Counted from the stretch's first letter, positions 1-7,020 are shown. The stretch: 23,242 nucleotides of DNA from Nitrospirota bacterium (GCA_015233265.1 JADFXZ010000007.1:543-23784); one strand, 5' to 3'. The notes: generated by a model not told the origin, from the letters alone. Numbers and translations: made by a program.

Positions 1-1
1 A

Positions 2-754
2 TATTATTATGGATTTAACAATATCACAGGGCAACACAGCAGGGTTGACTACAGTAACGACAAGTATTTCAATATAGCGTCGTGGCTCAGTAACGGCCTT
101 GTGTATGGAACGAGCTACGGCACCGCGGTTGTAGGCAATGTACCGGTTATATCTGTGGGCACTGCAACGGGTTATTACAGCAACAACGTCTTACAGCTGA
201 CGGATATTTATAAGTATATGGCGGCCTCGCAGTATCTCTATCTGGCCTGCGGCGATGAGACAGGGGCATCCGGCTGCTCAAAGACTACTCCTGTTACGAC
301 GCTGACATATCTGAATATACCGTCTGTTGAGATTGGACGGACGAATCTCTCTGGTTCGCTGATAAGCGGCGCTGACTATGTCAATTTAAATATGAATAAT
401 GTCGTGTTCTTTGCGCCGTCTTCGGGGACTAAACCGTCCATATTCGCAATTGGAAGCATAACGGGGACATACAGTTTGGGCTCAAACCTGACGGCTTCTA
501 CCCTGTTGACCCAAGCAAACCAGATATACCTTTCAGACTTTTCTAAAAACGGAATCAACATATATTTTAATTTTGGCATGTGGAGCGGCGGTAAGTGGAC
601 AGGCACAATAGGGCCATCATTTATAAGCGGAGCTGTCTCAGGCGGCACACTGACTGGCAGCTCATGGAGCGGTAATATTATTATGAACGGATATGCTGGT
701 GGGCTATTTGGCAACGGACTAATCTCCGGCAATGGTATAGGGATAATCAGATGA
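2..754 (+). CDS. C-terminal part of a large Gly/Ser/Asn-rich surface or secreted protein (5' end outside window)
   Basis: The frame is open from the first bases of the window, so the GTG at 101 is probably internal and the gene begins upstream. About 250 residues are visible. They are rich in Gly, Ser, Thr, Asn and aromatic residues, have almost no charge, and contain short glycine-spaced motifs such as SGAVSGGTLTGSSWSG and GNGLISGNG near the C-terminus. That composition suggests a beta-rich extracellular or outer-membrane protein. No catalytic motif is visible and I cannot name the family. Its TGA overlaps the ATG of the next gene (ATGA at 751-754), so it is likely translated together with the OmpH-like chaperone, which would suit an envelope cargo. 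Confidence is high that it is coding and low about function. Confidence 0.7.
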   Translation, partial: YYYGFNNITGQHSRVDYSNDKYFNIASWLSNGLVYGTSYGTAVVGNVPVISVGTATGYYSNNVLQLTDIYKYMAASQYLYLACGDETGASGCSKTTPVTTLTYLNIPSVEIGRTNLSGSLISGADYVNLNMNNVVFFAPSSGTKPSIFAIGSITGTYSLGSNLTASTLLTQANQIYLSDFSKNGINIYFNFGMWSGGKWTGTIGPSFISGAVSGGTLTGSSWSGNIIMNGYAGGLFGNGLISGNGIGIIR

Positions 755-1263
755 TAACAAAATCAGGCATGAGGCTGGTCTTAACGCTCAGTATTATGCT
801 GCTTGTTCCGGCGCTGCTGTGGGCAGAGCCGCTGAAAATAGGCGTCTTTGACGTACAGCGTATAATGAGCGAGGCTGTACCGGTCAAGACCTATCGCCAG
901 CGTTACCATGACACGCTTGAGTTGAAAAGAAAACCTCTCACGCAAACCGAAGAGCAACTCAAGCTACTCAAAGATAAAATAGACAAAGGCGGACTCAAGC
1001 CTGAGGAGGCAGCGGCGGCAGAACTGGAATTCTCCCAAAAAGTCCTCACCGCAAAACACCAGAGGGAAGACCTTGAGGCCGAAGTAATGCAAATGGACAG
1101 GTGGTTAAAGGCGCAGGTTTACAAGGACATCAGCGAGGTGCTGGTGGAGCTGAACAAAAAAGAGGACTATGCTGTAATTCTTGAGAGGAGCGTTGTAGCA
1201 TACTACAAAAGCGCGGTTGATATCACAGGGAAAATCATCGAATTATATAATAAGAAGAGTTAA
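751..1263 (+). CDS. OmpH/Skp-family periplasmic chaperone
   Basis: A 170-aa protein with an N-terminal signal peptide: basic start, hydrophobic stretch at about residues 8-22, and likely cleavage after Ala25 in LLWAEP. It is followed by the OmpH family opening KIGVFDVQRIM. Residues of about 45-115 form a long charged coiled coil, as in the tentacles of Skp. The C-terminus returns to a beta segment (YAVILERSVVAYYKSAVDIT), also typical of OmpH. Skp-type proteins hold unfolded outer-membrane proteins in the periplasm. The start is the ATG overlapping the upstream stop, with GGGATAA just before it. The linkage to a repetitive surface-type protein suggests that protein could be a client, which is inference. 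Family assignment is confident; I give no symbol because skp proper is usually next to bamA. Confidence 0.85.
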   Translation: MITKSGMRLVLTLSIMLLVPALLWAEPLKIGVFDVQRIMSEAVPVKTYRQRYHDTLELKRKPLTQTEEQLKLLKDKIDKGGLKPEEAAAAELEFSQKVLTAKHQREDLEAEVMQMDRWLKAQVYKDISEVLVELNKKEDYAVILERSVVAYYKSAVDITGKIIELYNKKS

Positions 1264-1265
1264 TC

Positions 1266-1288
1266 GGGGGCGGCGCGAGTCCACCCCC
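1266..1288. terminator. GC-rich stem-loop between convergent genes
   Basis: GGGGG at 1266-1270 pairs with CCCCC at 1284-1288. A further GG/CC pair lies inside after one mismatch, leaving a 7-nt loop. It sits in the 48-nt gap between the OmpH-like gene and the convergent 42-aa gene. Only two T residues follow on the plus strand, so it would be a weak intrinsic terminator, but its position fits a bidirectional stop. Confidence 0.3.
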
Positions 1289-1311
1289 TTCAAGAAGTTT
1301 AGTCCAGCAGA

Positions 1312-1440
1312 TTAGTGCTGGCCGTGAATTAGGCTTGGCAGACAGCGTACACAGGTCACTTTTTTCACTCCTTCATGGTAACACTCGAAGAAGACCCTGT
1401 TCCTGTCAGTAGTGCCGCAAACAAAACACTTCAATTCCAT
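1312..1440 (-). CDS. 42-aa Cys-rich miniprotein (putative zinc ribbon)
   Basis: An ATG at 1440 is preceded by a strong ribosome-binding site (GGAGG, 7 nt upstream) and opens a 42-codon frame ending in TAA at 1312-1314. The protein has two CxxC pairs (Cys5/Cys8 and Cys30/Cys33) plus Cys20, His22 and His39, a layout expected of a small zinc-binding or redox fold. It starts 18 nt downstream of the DUF1858 gene on the same strand, so the two are almost certainly co-transcribed. I do not recognise a named family. It is below common gene-calling length limits, so it may be missed in automatic annotation. The ribosome-binding site, the paired cysteines and the tight spacing make it likely to be real. 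Confidence 0.7.
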   Translation of the reverse strand: MELKCFVCGTTDRNRVFFECYHEGVKKVTCVRCLPSLIHGQH

Positions 1441-1458
1441 GTTAATTCCTCCAGAGGT

Positions 1459-1662
1459 TTATTGAGTTTCGAGCGCATTAATCTCATCGACAATCTTCTG
1501 TGGGTCCATGTTATGCATCATAGAGCCAAAGGCAATAGTCTCCATATTGATACCGGGGCAGGTGAAGCAACCGCCGCCAAAATACTTCTCGATAACGGCC
1601 TTTGCCCCTGCGGACTCTTTAATTGCACTACCTATTACTGTATCTTTCGTTACTTTTCCCAT
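1459..1662 (-). CDS. DUF1858 domain protein (hybrid-cluster-protein-associated redox disulfide domain)
   Basis: A 67-aa protein with the typical DUF1858 pattern: KDTVIGSAI near the start, a helix, then GGGCFTCPG with the redox-active CxxC at Cys32/Cys35, and a C-terminal helix beginning MDPQKIVDEIN. Proteins of this family occur beside hybrid cluster proteins and other anaerobic redox enzymes and probably carry a thiol/disulfide couple; their reaction is not established. The frame is open further upstream to a TTG at 1674, but ATG 1662 is preferred because GGAGG lies 5 nt before it, inside the longer version. It is the first gene of a two-gene unit with the 42-aa Cys-rich protein, which suggests joint action in redox or metal handling (inference). 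Confidence 0.85.
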   Translation of the reverse strand: MGKVTKDTVIGSAIKESAGAKAVIEKYFGGGCFTCPGINMETIAFGSMMHNMDPQKIVDEINALETQ

Positions 1663-1685
1663 ATCGCCCTCCAATCATCTTTATG

Positions 1686-1691
1686 ATTATA
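1686..1691 (-). promoter_or_regulatory. Candidate -10 element for the DUF1858 operon
   Basis: A perfect TATAAT reads on the minus strand at 1691-1686, 23 nt upstream of the DUF1858 ATG. It would give a leader of about 17 nt that just contains the GGAGG site. No good -35 hexamer is seen 16-18 nt upstream (the best is TAGTGC), so this is a partial match. Confidence 0.35.
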
Positions 1692-1996
1692 TTATGGAAC
1701 AAAGCACAGCACTATGTATATGATATATATCAGATTGTAAAAAATGATGACTACACCCGCAAGCTCGGAGATTAACGACGCTGTCAGGTATTGGGTTAGC
1801 GGGTCAAAGACGGGGGCGACAATCGGTAATTTATTCTAAGTTGCAGGCAAACGAGTAATTTAACGAACAATAGACAAAAGGGTACTTTTTGTCCAGTGTT
1901 GACATTATTAACCAAGATAAATTCGTTCTCCATCATAAGTAAGCGGTAGTAGCATAGTTTATTGTCATCCTTATCCATTTCCGTCATTCCAGCTTG

Positions 1997-2209
1997 CAGA
2001 CTGTGTCATAATAGATTCCGAGATTGTTCATGCAAATTAGAATCATCCTGAGCCTGTCGAAGGATGCTCCTTTGTATGTCATTTCCCCATACATCGGCAA
2101 TCCTTCGACAAGCTCAGGATGATTCGACAGGATGATTTCAGACGAAGAATCATTTTTACTGTCTTTTTAATGGTTTGATGTGGTTGGTTTTCTATTATGA
2201 CACGGTCTG
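1997..2209. mobile_element. Putative MITE-like element with 19-bp terminal inverted repeats
   Basis: The left end reads CAGACTGTGTCATAATAGA (1997-2015). The right end (2191-2209) is its reverse complement with one mismatch. The element is 213 bp, has no coding capacity, and is flanked on both sides by TTG (1994-1996 and 2210-2212), which could be a 3-bp target duplication. Inside are a REP-type palindrome (2040-2125) and a smaller hairpin (ATGATT at 2132-2137 with AATCAT at 2148-2153, followed by a T run). This is the structure of a non-autonomous element mobilised by a transposase elsewhere. The transposase family is unknown, and a 3-bp match can arise by chance. Confidence 0.5.
2040..2125. 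repeat. REP/REPIN-type palindromic repeat, copy 1
   Basis: Two 26-nt arms (2040-2065 and 2100-2125) are inverted complements with one mismatch and are separated by a 34-nt spacer. The arms contain the widespread core CATCCTGAGC-TGTCGAAGGAT. The same arrangement, with a spacer of identical length, recurs at 20822-20907. As RNA or single-stranded DNA it would form a long hairpin. Its non-coding position fits a REPIN dispersed by a RAYT-type transposase. Confidence 0.75.
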
Positions 2210-2354
2210 TTGTCCGGAATCGTCACTTAAATGGTTGTTTCATAAGGACAATGAAGAAATCATTACAACTTCCAGTGAATACTTGTTATATCCGTCAGTT
2301 AATGCGTTTGGCATGGTGGGAATTGCTTTTTTAATGTAATTTGCAGCTGTCCTG

Positions 2355-2363
2355 TGCTATTAT
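2355..2363 (+). promoter_or_regulatory. Candidate extended -10 promoter for the Hsp70 cassette
   Basis: TGCTATTAT at 2355-2363 matches an extended -10 (TGn plus TATTAT). It would start transcription near 2370, about 30 nt before the GrpE start codon. No convincing -35 is visible, and no CIRCE operator (the HrcA site, TTAGCACTC and its inverted copy) is seen, so control by HrcA is not indicated. Confidence 0.35.
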
Positions 2364-2399
2364 TACTACGAATCTATCACAGCGATTTAAGGATGCCGC

Positions 2400-2969
2400 A
2401 TGTGGAATAAAATAAAAGGGATATTATCGATAAGATTATTTGAGTGGCGAAAGGACACGGCTAAGAGACTTGATAGCATTGAGAAGAATAGTGTTGAGCT
2501 TGTCGGGGAACTAAAAGACCTTAAAAAGATGTTGAGAAAACATGGAATTGTAATCGAGGCATTTAAATCCGACATAATCGATCGATTCGACAGGAAGGAA
2601 GTTGAAGGGCTTCAGCCTTACGTCGACATGGCGGATAATTTTTTTCATCTCATAAATTCCTTTAAGGATCGCGATGAGTTATCGACGGGCCAATCTGAGG
2701 CCGTTGAGATAGTATGGCAAAAAATCGAAACACTGCTGCTTACAGTAGGTATTGAGATGATAAGACAAGAAGGCTTATGCTTTGACCCAAAAATGCACGA
2801 GGCCGTAGAGAGTATATCGCAACATTGTGGAAATCCTGTTGCGTTAAAGATCTTTCAGGCCGGTTTCATGTGGAAGGGCAATGTAATAAGGCCAGCCAAG
2901 GTGCGAATTGGGGATATGCCAGTTGCCGATGATGGCCAGATGAGCTATAAAGGAGAAAACCATGAGTAA
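2400..2969 (+). CDS. grpE: GrpE-like nucleotide exchange factor
   Basis: A 189-aa protein. Residues of about 20-125 are predicted helical and heptad-like, matching the long GrpE dimer coiled coil. Residues 128-171 form the GrpE beta-wing, with FDPKMHEAV, the Gly-Asn-Pro turn, a GFMWKGNVIRPAKVRIG-type strand pair and the characteristic RPA. GrpE opens the Hsp70 nucleotide-binding domain to release ADP. It lacks the usual acidic N-terminal tail. The ATG at 2400 is preceded by AAGGA. The stop overlaps the DnaK-like start by 8 nt, so the two are coupled. Because the partner DnaK is unusual, this is probably a dedicated exchange factor rather than the cell's main GrpE (inference). Confidence 0.85.
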   Translation: MWNKIKGILSIRLFEWRKDTAKRLDSIEKNSVELVGELKDLKKMLRKHGIVIEAFKSDIIDRFDRKEVEGLQPYVDMADNFFHLINSFKDRDELSTGQSEAVEIVWQKIETLLLTVGIEMIRQEGLCFDPKMHEAVESISQHCGNPVALKIFQAGFMWKGNVIRPAKVRIGDMPVADDGQMSYKGENHE

Positions 2970-4686
2970 TATAAGTGGAGAAGTTATCTGTGGTATCGAC
3001 CTGGGAACTACCAATTCCTGTATCTCATATCTTAGACAAGGGAAGCCTTTCGTGGTGCCTGTGGAGGGGACATCCACAATCATGCCTTCTGTGGTAAGCT
3101 ATGATGAGCGCAATGATAAGATAATAGTTGGCAGGGAGGCACTCAACCGGCTTGCGGCATTTCCCAACCATACCGTGCGGTCGATAAAACGCCTCATGGG
3201 CAAAGGCACGAAGGTTCATCTTGGCAATAAGACATTCACCGCCGAAGAGGTTTCGTCGTTTATCCTGAAGACCCTTGTGGAAAAGGCGGAGGTAATCACC
3301 GGCAATACGATTAAAAAGGCGGTAATCACCGTACCGGCCTATTTCGATGACGCCCAAAGAAGGGCAACCATATCGGCTGGAGAGTTGGCCGGGCTGGAGG
3401 TTCTGCGTATCGTCAACGAACCAACTGCAGCTTCTTTAGTCTATGACTATGTGGACAATGAAGATGCCCTCACGAGTCCATATATACTCGTATATGACCT
3501 TGGCGGTGGGACATTCGATGTGTCAATCCTTGAGCTAAAGGGAGAAATCAAGGAAGTGCTGGCATCCTGTGGAGATACCGCTCTTGGCGGCGATGATTTT
3601 GACGAAAGGCTTACCAGTTTATTCATGCGTAATCTAAAAGAGAAAACGGGGATGGATTTCTCGGCAGATAACAGGGCATTACATGTAAGGTTGAAGGAGA
3701 TTGCCGAAAAGACAAAGATCATCCTCTCTGACAATCCTTATACCACCGTAAAAGAGGCGTCCATTGTCACGATAGACGGTGAACCGGTTAACCTCGATAT
3801 CGAGGTCACACGAGACGACTACGAGGACATGATAAGAGATCTTGTAAATAAGACTATAGAAAAGGTTTACGAGGCATTGAAAGAGGCCAGGCTAAGCAGC
3901 AGCGATATAGGCGAGGTGTTATTAGTGGGCGGCACTACCAGAACACCCATAGTGCAACGTGCACTAGCGGACGTGTTCGATATTCCTATTGCTCATTCAC
4001 TTGACCCCGACCTTTGTGTTTCACTTGGGGCAGCCGTTCAAAGCGGACTTATAACCGGAGAGCCGTTAGGACACATCCTCATTGATGTCACGTCCCATTC
4101 ATTAGGGATAAAAACGGCGGATATCTTCGATGAGAATACTATGGGGGCAGACCATTTCTCTATGATTATCCGGCGTAATACAAAAGTTCCCGTACGTAAG
4201 GCCGATATTTATTACACATGCTACCATGATCAGGATTCAGTCCTTGTTGAGATTTACCAGGGGGAGAGCAATCTGTGCAGTGAAAACACCCTGATTGGTA
4301 AATTTCCATTTGTTTTGAAACCGGCTCCGATTAATTGTCCTATAGTCGTAGAATTTGCCTATGACAAGGAAGGCATTGTCCATGTTACAATGCAGCAGAA
4401 GGGATATAATAACAGTAAAGATGTTACACTGGACGTGCGAAACAGGGAAGTGATAGATAAAGACACCGGAGGCGGCGGCAATACCGTATTGAACTATATA
4501 ATCGAGAAATACAAGAAGATTGTCGCAAGGGATGGATTAGCGCCACAGTTAAAGCAGGAGCTTGTTAAACTAGGCACGGCGTATGAGCTGGCATTAAGGG
4601 ATGGTAAAGATGAGGACGCCATAGACGACATAGAGGCGCGGCTGCTTGAAAAGATGGAAGAGGCAGAAGAGGGTGAAGTATCGTAA
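2962..4686 (+). CDS. DnaK-like Hsp70 chaperone with shortened C-terminal lid
   Basis: A 574-aa protein against about 640 for standard DnaK. The nucleotide-binding domain is complete: phosphate loop GIDLGTTNS (11-19), VPAYFDDAQR (124-133), NEPTAAS (152-158), LVYDLGGGTFDVS (176-188) and LLVGGTTRTP (320-329). An interdomain linker ILIDVT (372-377) leads into a substrate domain with LGIKT, RRNTKVP and an EIYQGES strand. After about residue 490 only some 80 residues remain, including a GGGG hinge and two or three charged helices, so the lid is truncated. There is no disordered tail of the E. coli DnaK type. Ribosome-binding site AGGAG lies at 2951-2955. It follows GrpE with an 8-nt overlap and precedes a large helical protein and a J-like protein. 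Probably a specialised paralogue; I leave the symbol empty. Confidence 0.9.
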   Translation: MSNISGEVICGIDLGTTNSCISYLRQGKPFVVPVEGTSTIMPSVVSYDERNDKIIVGREALNRLAAFPNHTVRSIKRLMGKGTKVHLGNKTFTAEEVSSFILKTLVEKAEVITGNTIKKAVITVPAYFDDAQRRATISAGELAGLEVLRIVNEPTAASLVYDYVDNEDALTSPYILVYDLGGGTFDVSILELKGEIKEVLASCGDTALGGDDFDERLTSLFMRNLKEKTGMDFSADNRALHVRLKEIAEKTKIILSDNPYTTVKEASIVTIDGEPVNLDIEVTRDDYEDMIRDLVNKTIEKVYEALKEARLSSSDIGEVLLVGGTTRTPIVQRALADVFDIPIAHSLDPDLCVSLGAAVQSGLITGEPLGHILIDVTSHSLGIKTADIFDENTMGADHFSMIIRRNTKVPVRKADIYYTCYHDQDSVLVEIYQGESNLCSENTLIGKFPFVLKPAPINCPIVVEFAYDKEGIVHVTMQQKGYNNSKDVTLDVRNREVIDKDTGGGGNTVLNYIIEKYKKIVARDGLAPQLKQELVKLGTAYELALRDGKDEDAIDDIEARLLEKMEEAEEGEVS

Positions 4687-4711
4687 TTAAAAAGGGACGG
4701 TAACTGCAATC

Positions 4712-6694
4712 TTGAATAAGTCAAAGGAAAGAAGGGTAAAAAAGGATCTGGACAAGTTGCTATCTTCGGGTAGTTATTGGCAGTGGCTTGAAAAAATCAA
4801 TGCCGACGATTTGCAGGAAATTAGAAATGAAGGCATCGATAAGCAGATAAAAGACGTATGGCAAACGCTGACAAAGCAGGCGTTGAGACTGCCGCAGAGG
4901 CTTACCGATTTCTTGCATAAAATAAAGGGCATCACTTCATATCCAGACATGCCGGACGTTAAGTTTCTCTTTCTATTGCGTGATTTTATTTACGAAGCTA
5001 AAGACCCCACGCAATTAATGGCGCTAAAGGGTTTGAGCCTGTCTGCCGAGGAGCTGCGAAGGCGGGTTGCCACATGGAGGGATGAGGATTTCCCTGAAAA
5101 GAAGATAAGAAAGCAGATAAGTAAATTCGTTGAGAGTCCTCAGAAGGTTACGAAGAAATACTTCATTGATCTGGCGGCTCAGACAAAGGAATTGTTGGAC
5201 GAGGAGCTGTTACCGTCATTTAAATGGCTTTCAGACGATATTGCCTTCTTCAGGGGGCTTGGCACCAAGAGACTAACCAGTGTTAACATCCCCAGGCTTC
5301 GGGATGTTGACAGAAACTTATCCTTTTTATCTGAGGGGCTTCCTGTTGCCCTCTTTAGAGTGGTTTCCTATCCATTTGTATTTCACGCTGCGAGATACCT
5401 TAGATTATTGTCAGGAGGCGCACCGGAGGCGGTTGCGAAAACTGTATCGGCTATACCGTTGCTGTTTTCATTGGTGGCCGGCGATAAAGCGCAAGAGGTG
5501 AAAGAAAAATTGATGCACTACAATCCCACTAATTTGTTAGACCATGATTATATTATTAAAATCATAACCCACGGAAGTTTTGAACAAAAGATTTCCCTTA
5601 TCGGTAAGATTAGAAGAGCCGACATCGAGGAAAGAAAGGATTACCGTAAGTATGAGTTTAGTCTGTATAAGGCGGTTCTTTCCGAAGTTATAATGCGCTC
5701 AAGCCATATCTCTGAAAGGGAAAAGATGGAACTGCCGCGCGTCTTAGGCGGTGCGATAGCGCATGACCTCCATCTGATATTTGGGTCTGCCAATGAATTA
5801 GCCGATTTATTGCTGCTAGCGGCAGAGGGTGGATGTCTCGAAATCAGGCTTGCCATGCTGTCTGTGCTGGTTGCAGAGGACTTAAATAACGGCAAACTAA
5901 AGGAATATGCTGAACATGCCCTTAGAAATCCCCAGAAGATAACCGAGGAGGAATTAGATTGGCTGATGAGCGGATATGGGTTTCTTGTCTTTCCCCGGGT
6001 AAGCCAGCTCAAGCCGCTATTAGACTTACTTAAATATGATATAAAACTTATTGAAACACTGGCCGACATGTTTTTCAGGGATTTAGAGAGGGAATTATTT
6101 ATCAACACGGCACTCAAGCATAAGGCTAGATTACCAATTCCGTTACCAATGCCAAATGCTAATCTTAAAGAGAGGAAAGAGGAGCTTCGAATACTGCGTA
6201 AAGAGTTAGCCTCTTTACAGGATTACGAGCCTTTTAACTTCATCAGAGATTATCTTGAGTGCTATCCGGATGGATTTATTACGGCAAATGCCTATAGGTG
6301 TGTACTAAACATGAAGTATAAAAGGCGTGGCGTTGCTGCGTTGATTCGGGAATTTGTGAAATCTAACTCAAAAAAGTCCGAACTTGACCATTTAAAGGAC
6401 GAGATGTTGGAGGTACTGGTATTTGGCGATGTCTTAGAAAGTCAAGAAATTATTTTCGACATGATTAAAGACCATTGGGAAGACCTAAAGACAGCGGCAG
6501 CCTCAGCAATTGATGACCTTACGGAGATAATTATACGTTACTATTACAAAGATTCTATTCTTATCAGGCTGAATAACCTGCTGCAACAACGCTGCCAAAA
6601 CGGGGAAGCGGAATTTATTTCCATACAAAACAGGGTTGCTGAAGCCTTAGAGCGCCTTAAAAAGGCTAAACCAAAGGGGAGGCGGCCAAAGTGA
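4712..6694 (+). CDS. Uncharacterised 660-aa helical protein of the Hsp70 cassette
   Basis: I do not recognise this protein. It starts at TTG 4712, 25 nt after the DnaK stop; there is no ATG or GTG upstream in frame, and GGGACGG about 11 nt before gives a modest ribosome-binding site. The chain is soluble with no signal peptide and no clear membrane span. It is rich in Leu, Lys, Glu and Arg and looks almost entirely alpha-helical. The first 70 residues and the last 20 (ending KKAKPKGRRPK) are strongly basic. Residues of about 530-650 read like successive helix pairs, suggesting an alpha-solenoid. Its stop overlaps the GTG of the J-like gene (GTGA). The fixed place between an Hsp70 and a J-like protein suggests a dedicated client, scaffold or co-chaperone (inference). 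Confidence 0.75.
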   Translation: MNKSKERRVKKDLDKLLSSGSYWQWLEKINADDLQEIRNEGIDKQIKDVWQTLTKQALRLPQRLTDFLHKIKGITSYPDMPDVKFLFLLRDFIYEAKDPTQLMALKGLSLSAEELRRRVATWRDEDFPEKKIRKQISKFVESPQKVTKKYFIDLAAQTKELLDEELLPSFKWLSDDIAFFRGLGTKRLTSVNIPRLRDVDRNLSFLSEGLPVALFRVVSYPFVFHAARYLRLLSGGAPEAVAKTVSAIPLLFSLVAGDKAQEVKEKLMHYNPTNLLDHDYIIKIITHGSFEQKISLIGKIRRADIEERKDYRKYEFSLYKAVLSEVIMRSSHISEREKMELPRVLGGAIAHDLHLIFGSANELADLLLLAAEGGCLEIRLAMLSVLVAEDLNNGKLKEYAEHALRNPQKITEEELDWLMSGYGFLVFPRVSQLKPLLDLLKYDIKLIETLADMFFRDLERELFINTALKHKARLPIPLPMPNANLKERKEELRILRKELASLQDYEPFNFIRDYLECYPDGFITANAYRCVLNMKYKRRGVAALIREFVKSNSKKSELDHLKDEMLEVLVFGDVLESQEIIFDMIKDHWEDLKTAAASAIDDLTEIIIRYYYKDSILIRLNNLLQQRCQNGEAEFISIQNRVAEALERLKKAKPKGRRPK

Positions 6695-7020
6695 CAAGAG
6701 ACACGGCGCTAAAAATATTGAGGCTCCCTGCGCCAGCCGGGACACAGGAGATAGAAGCCGCGTATTATAAGCTTGTCAAGCGCTATCCGCCTGAATTCAA
6801 CCCCGATAAGTTTCGGCAGACAGACGAGGCGTACCGCTTCTTAACATCATTTACTGTGATGATAGAAACCCTCCTGTCTGGCAGCATTAATGAGGGGATT
6901 CTGGAACCCGAACTTTTTTCTTTTGGCATTTCTAATAGCGGCATTTCAGTTGACAACACCCTGAAGGAAATAAAGAGTTCGTTCAAAATTGCCCACCTAT
7001 GGAGTGGATTAAAAAGGTAA
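6691..7020 (+). CDS. J-domain-like protein lacking HPD
   Basis: A 109-aa protein starting at GTG 6691, which overlaps the previous stop by 4 nt and has a strong GGGGAGG site at 6677-6683. Residues 4-55 align with a J-domain: helix I (ALKILRLPA), helix II (EIEAAYYKLVKRY) and helix III (FRQTDEAYRFLTS). At the helix II-III loop, where HPD is required to stimulate Hsp70 ATPase, the sequence is YPPEFNP, so His is replaced by Pro33 and Asp by Glu35. The remaining 50 residues match nothing I know. It may bind without stimulating ATP hydrolysis, or compete with true J-proteins. Context makes the Hsp70 link strong even though the fold call rests on a short alignment by eye. Confidence 0.7.
   Translation: MTRDTALKILRLPAPAGTQEIEAAYYKLVKRYPPEFNPDKFRQTDEAYRFLTSFTVMIETLLSGSINEGILEPELFSFGISNSGISVDNTLKEIKSSFKIAHLWSGLKR

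Larger units (their letters stand above)
1663..2399. other. Region without an intact gene, carrying a repeat element
   Basis: No open frame here has both a credible ribosome-binding site and protein-like composition. The contents are the DUF1858 promoter at its left end, an open but start-less minus-strand stretch at 1692-1835 that would encode a hydrophobic peptide, a 213-bp terminal-inverted-repeat element at 1997-2209, and the presumed promoter of the Hsp70 cassette at its right end. Confidence 0.6.

Noticed and set aside
1375..1686. 103-codon plus-strand open frame
   Set aside because: It overlaps the DUF1858 gene and the 42-aa gene on the opposite strand, both of which have strong ribosome-binding sites and cysteine motifs.
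1796..1987. 63-codon minus-strand open frame
   Set aside because: No properly spaced ribosome-binding site and no protein-like domain; it lies in a repeat-bearing gap.
2040..2125. CRISPR-like repeat
   Set aside because: There are only two inverted arms per locus with a conserved spacer, so it is a palindromic element and not an array.
2300..2399. HrcA/CIRCE operator upstream of grpE
   Set aside because: The inverted TTAGCACTC/GAGTGCTAA motif is absent.
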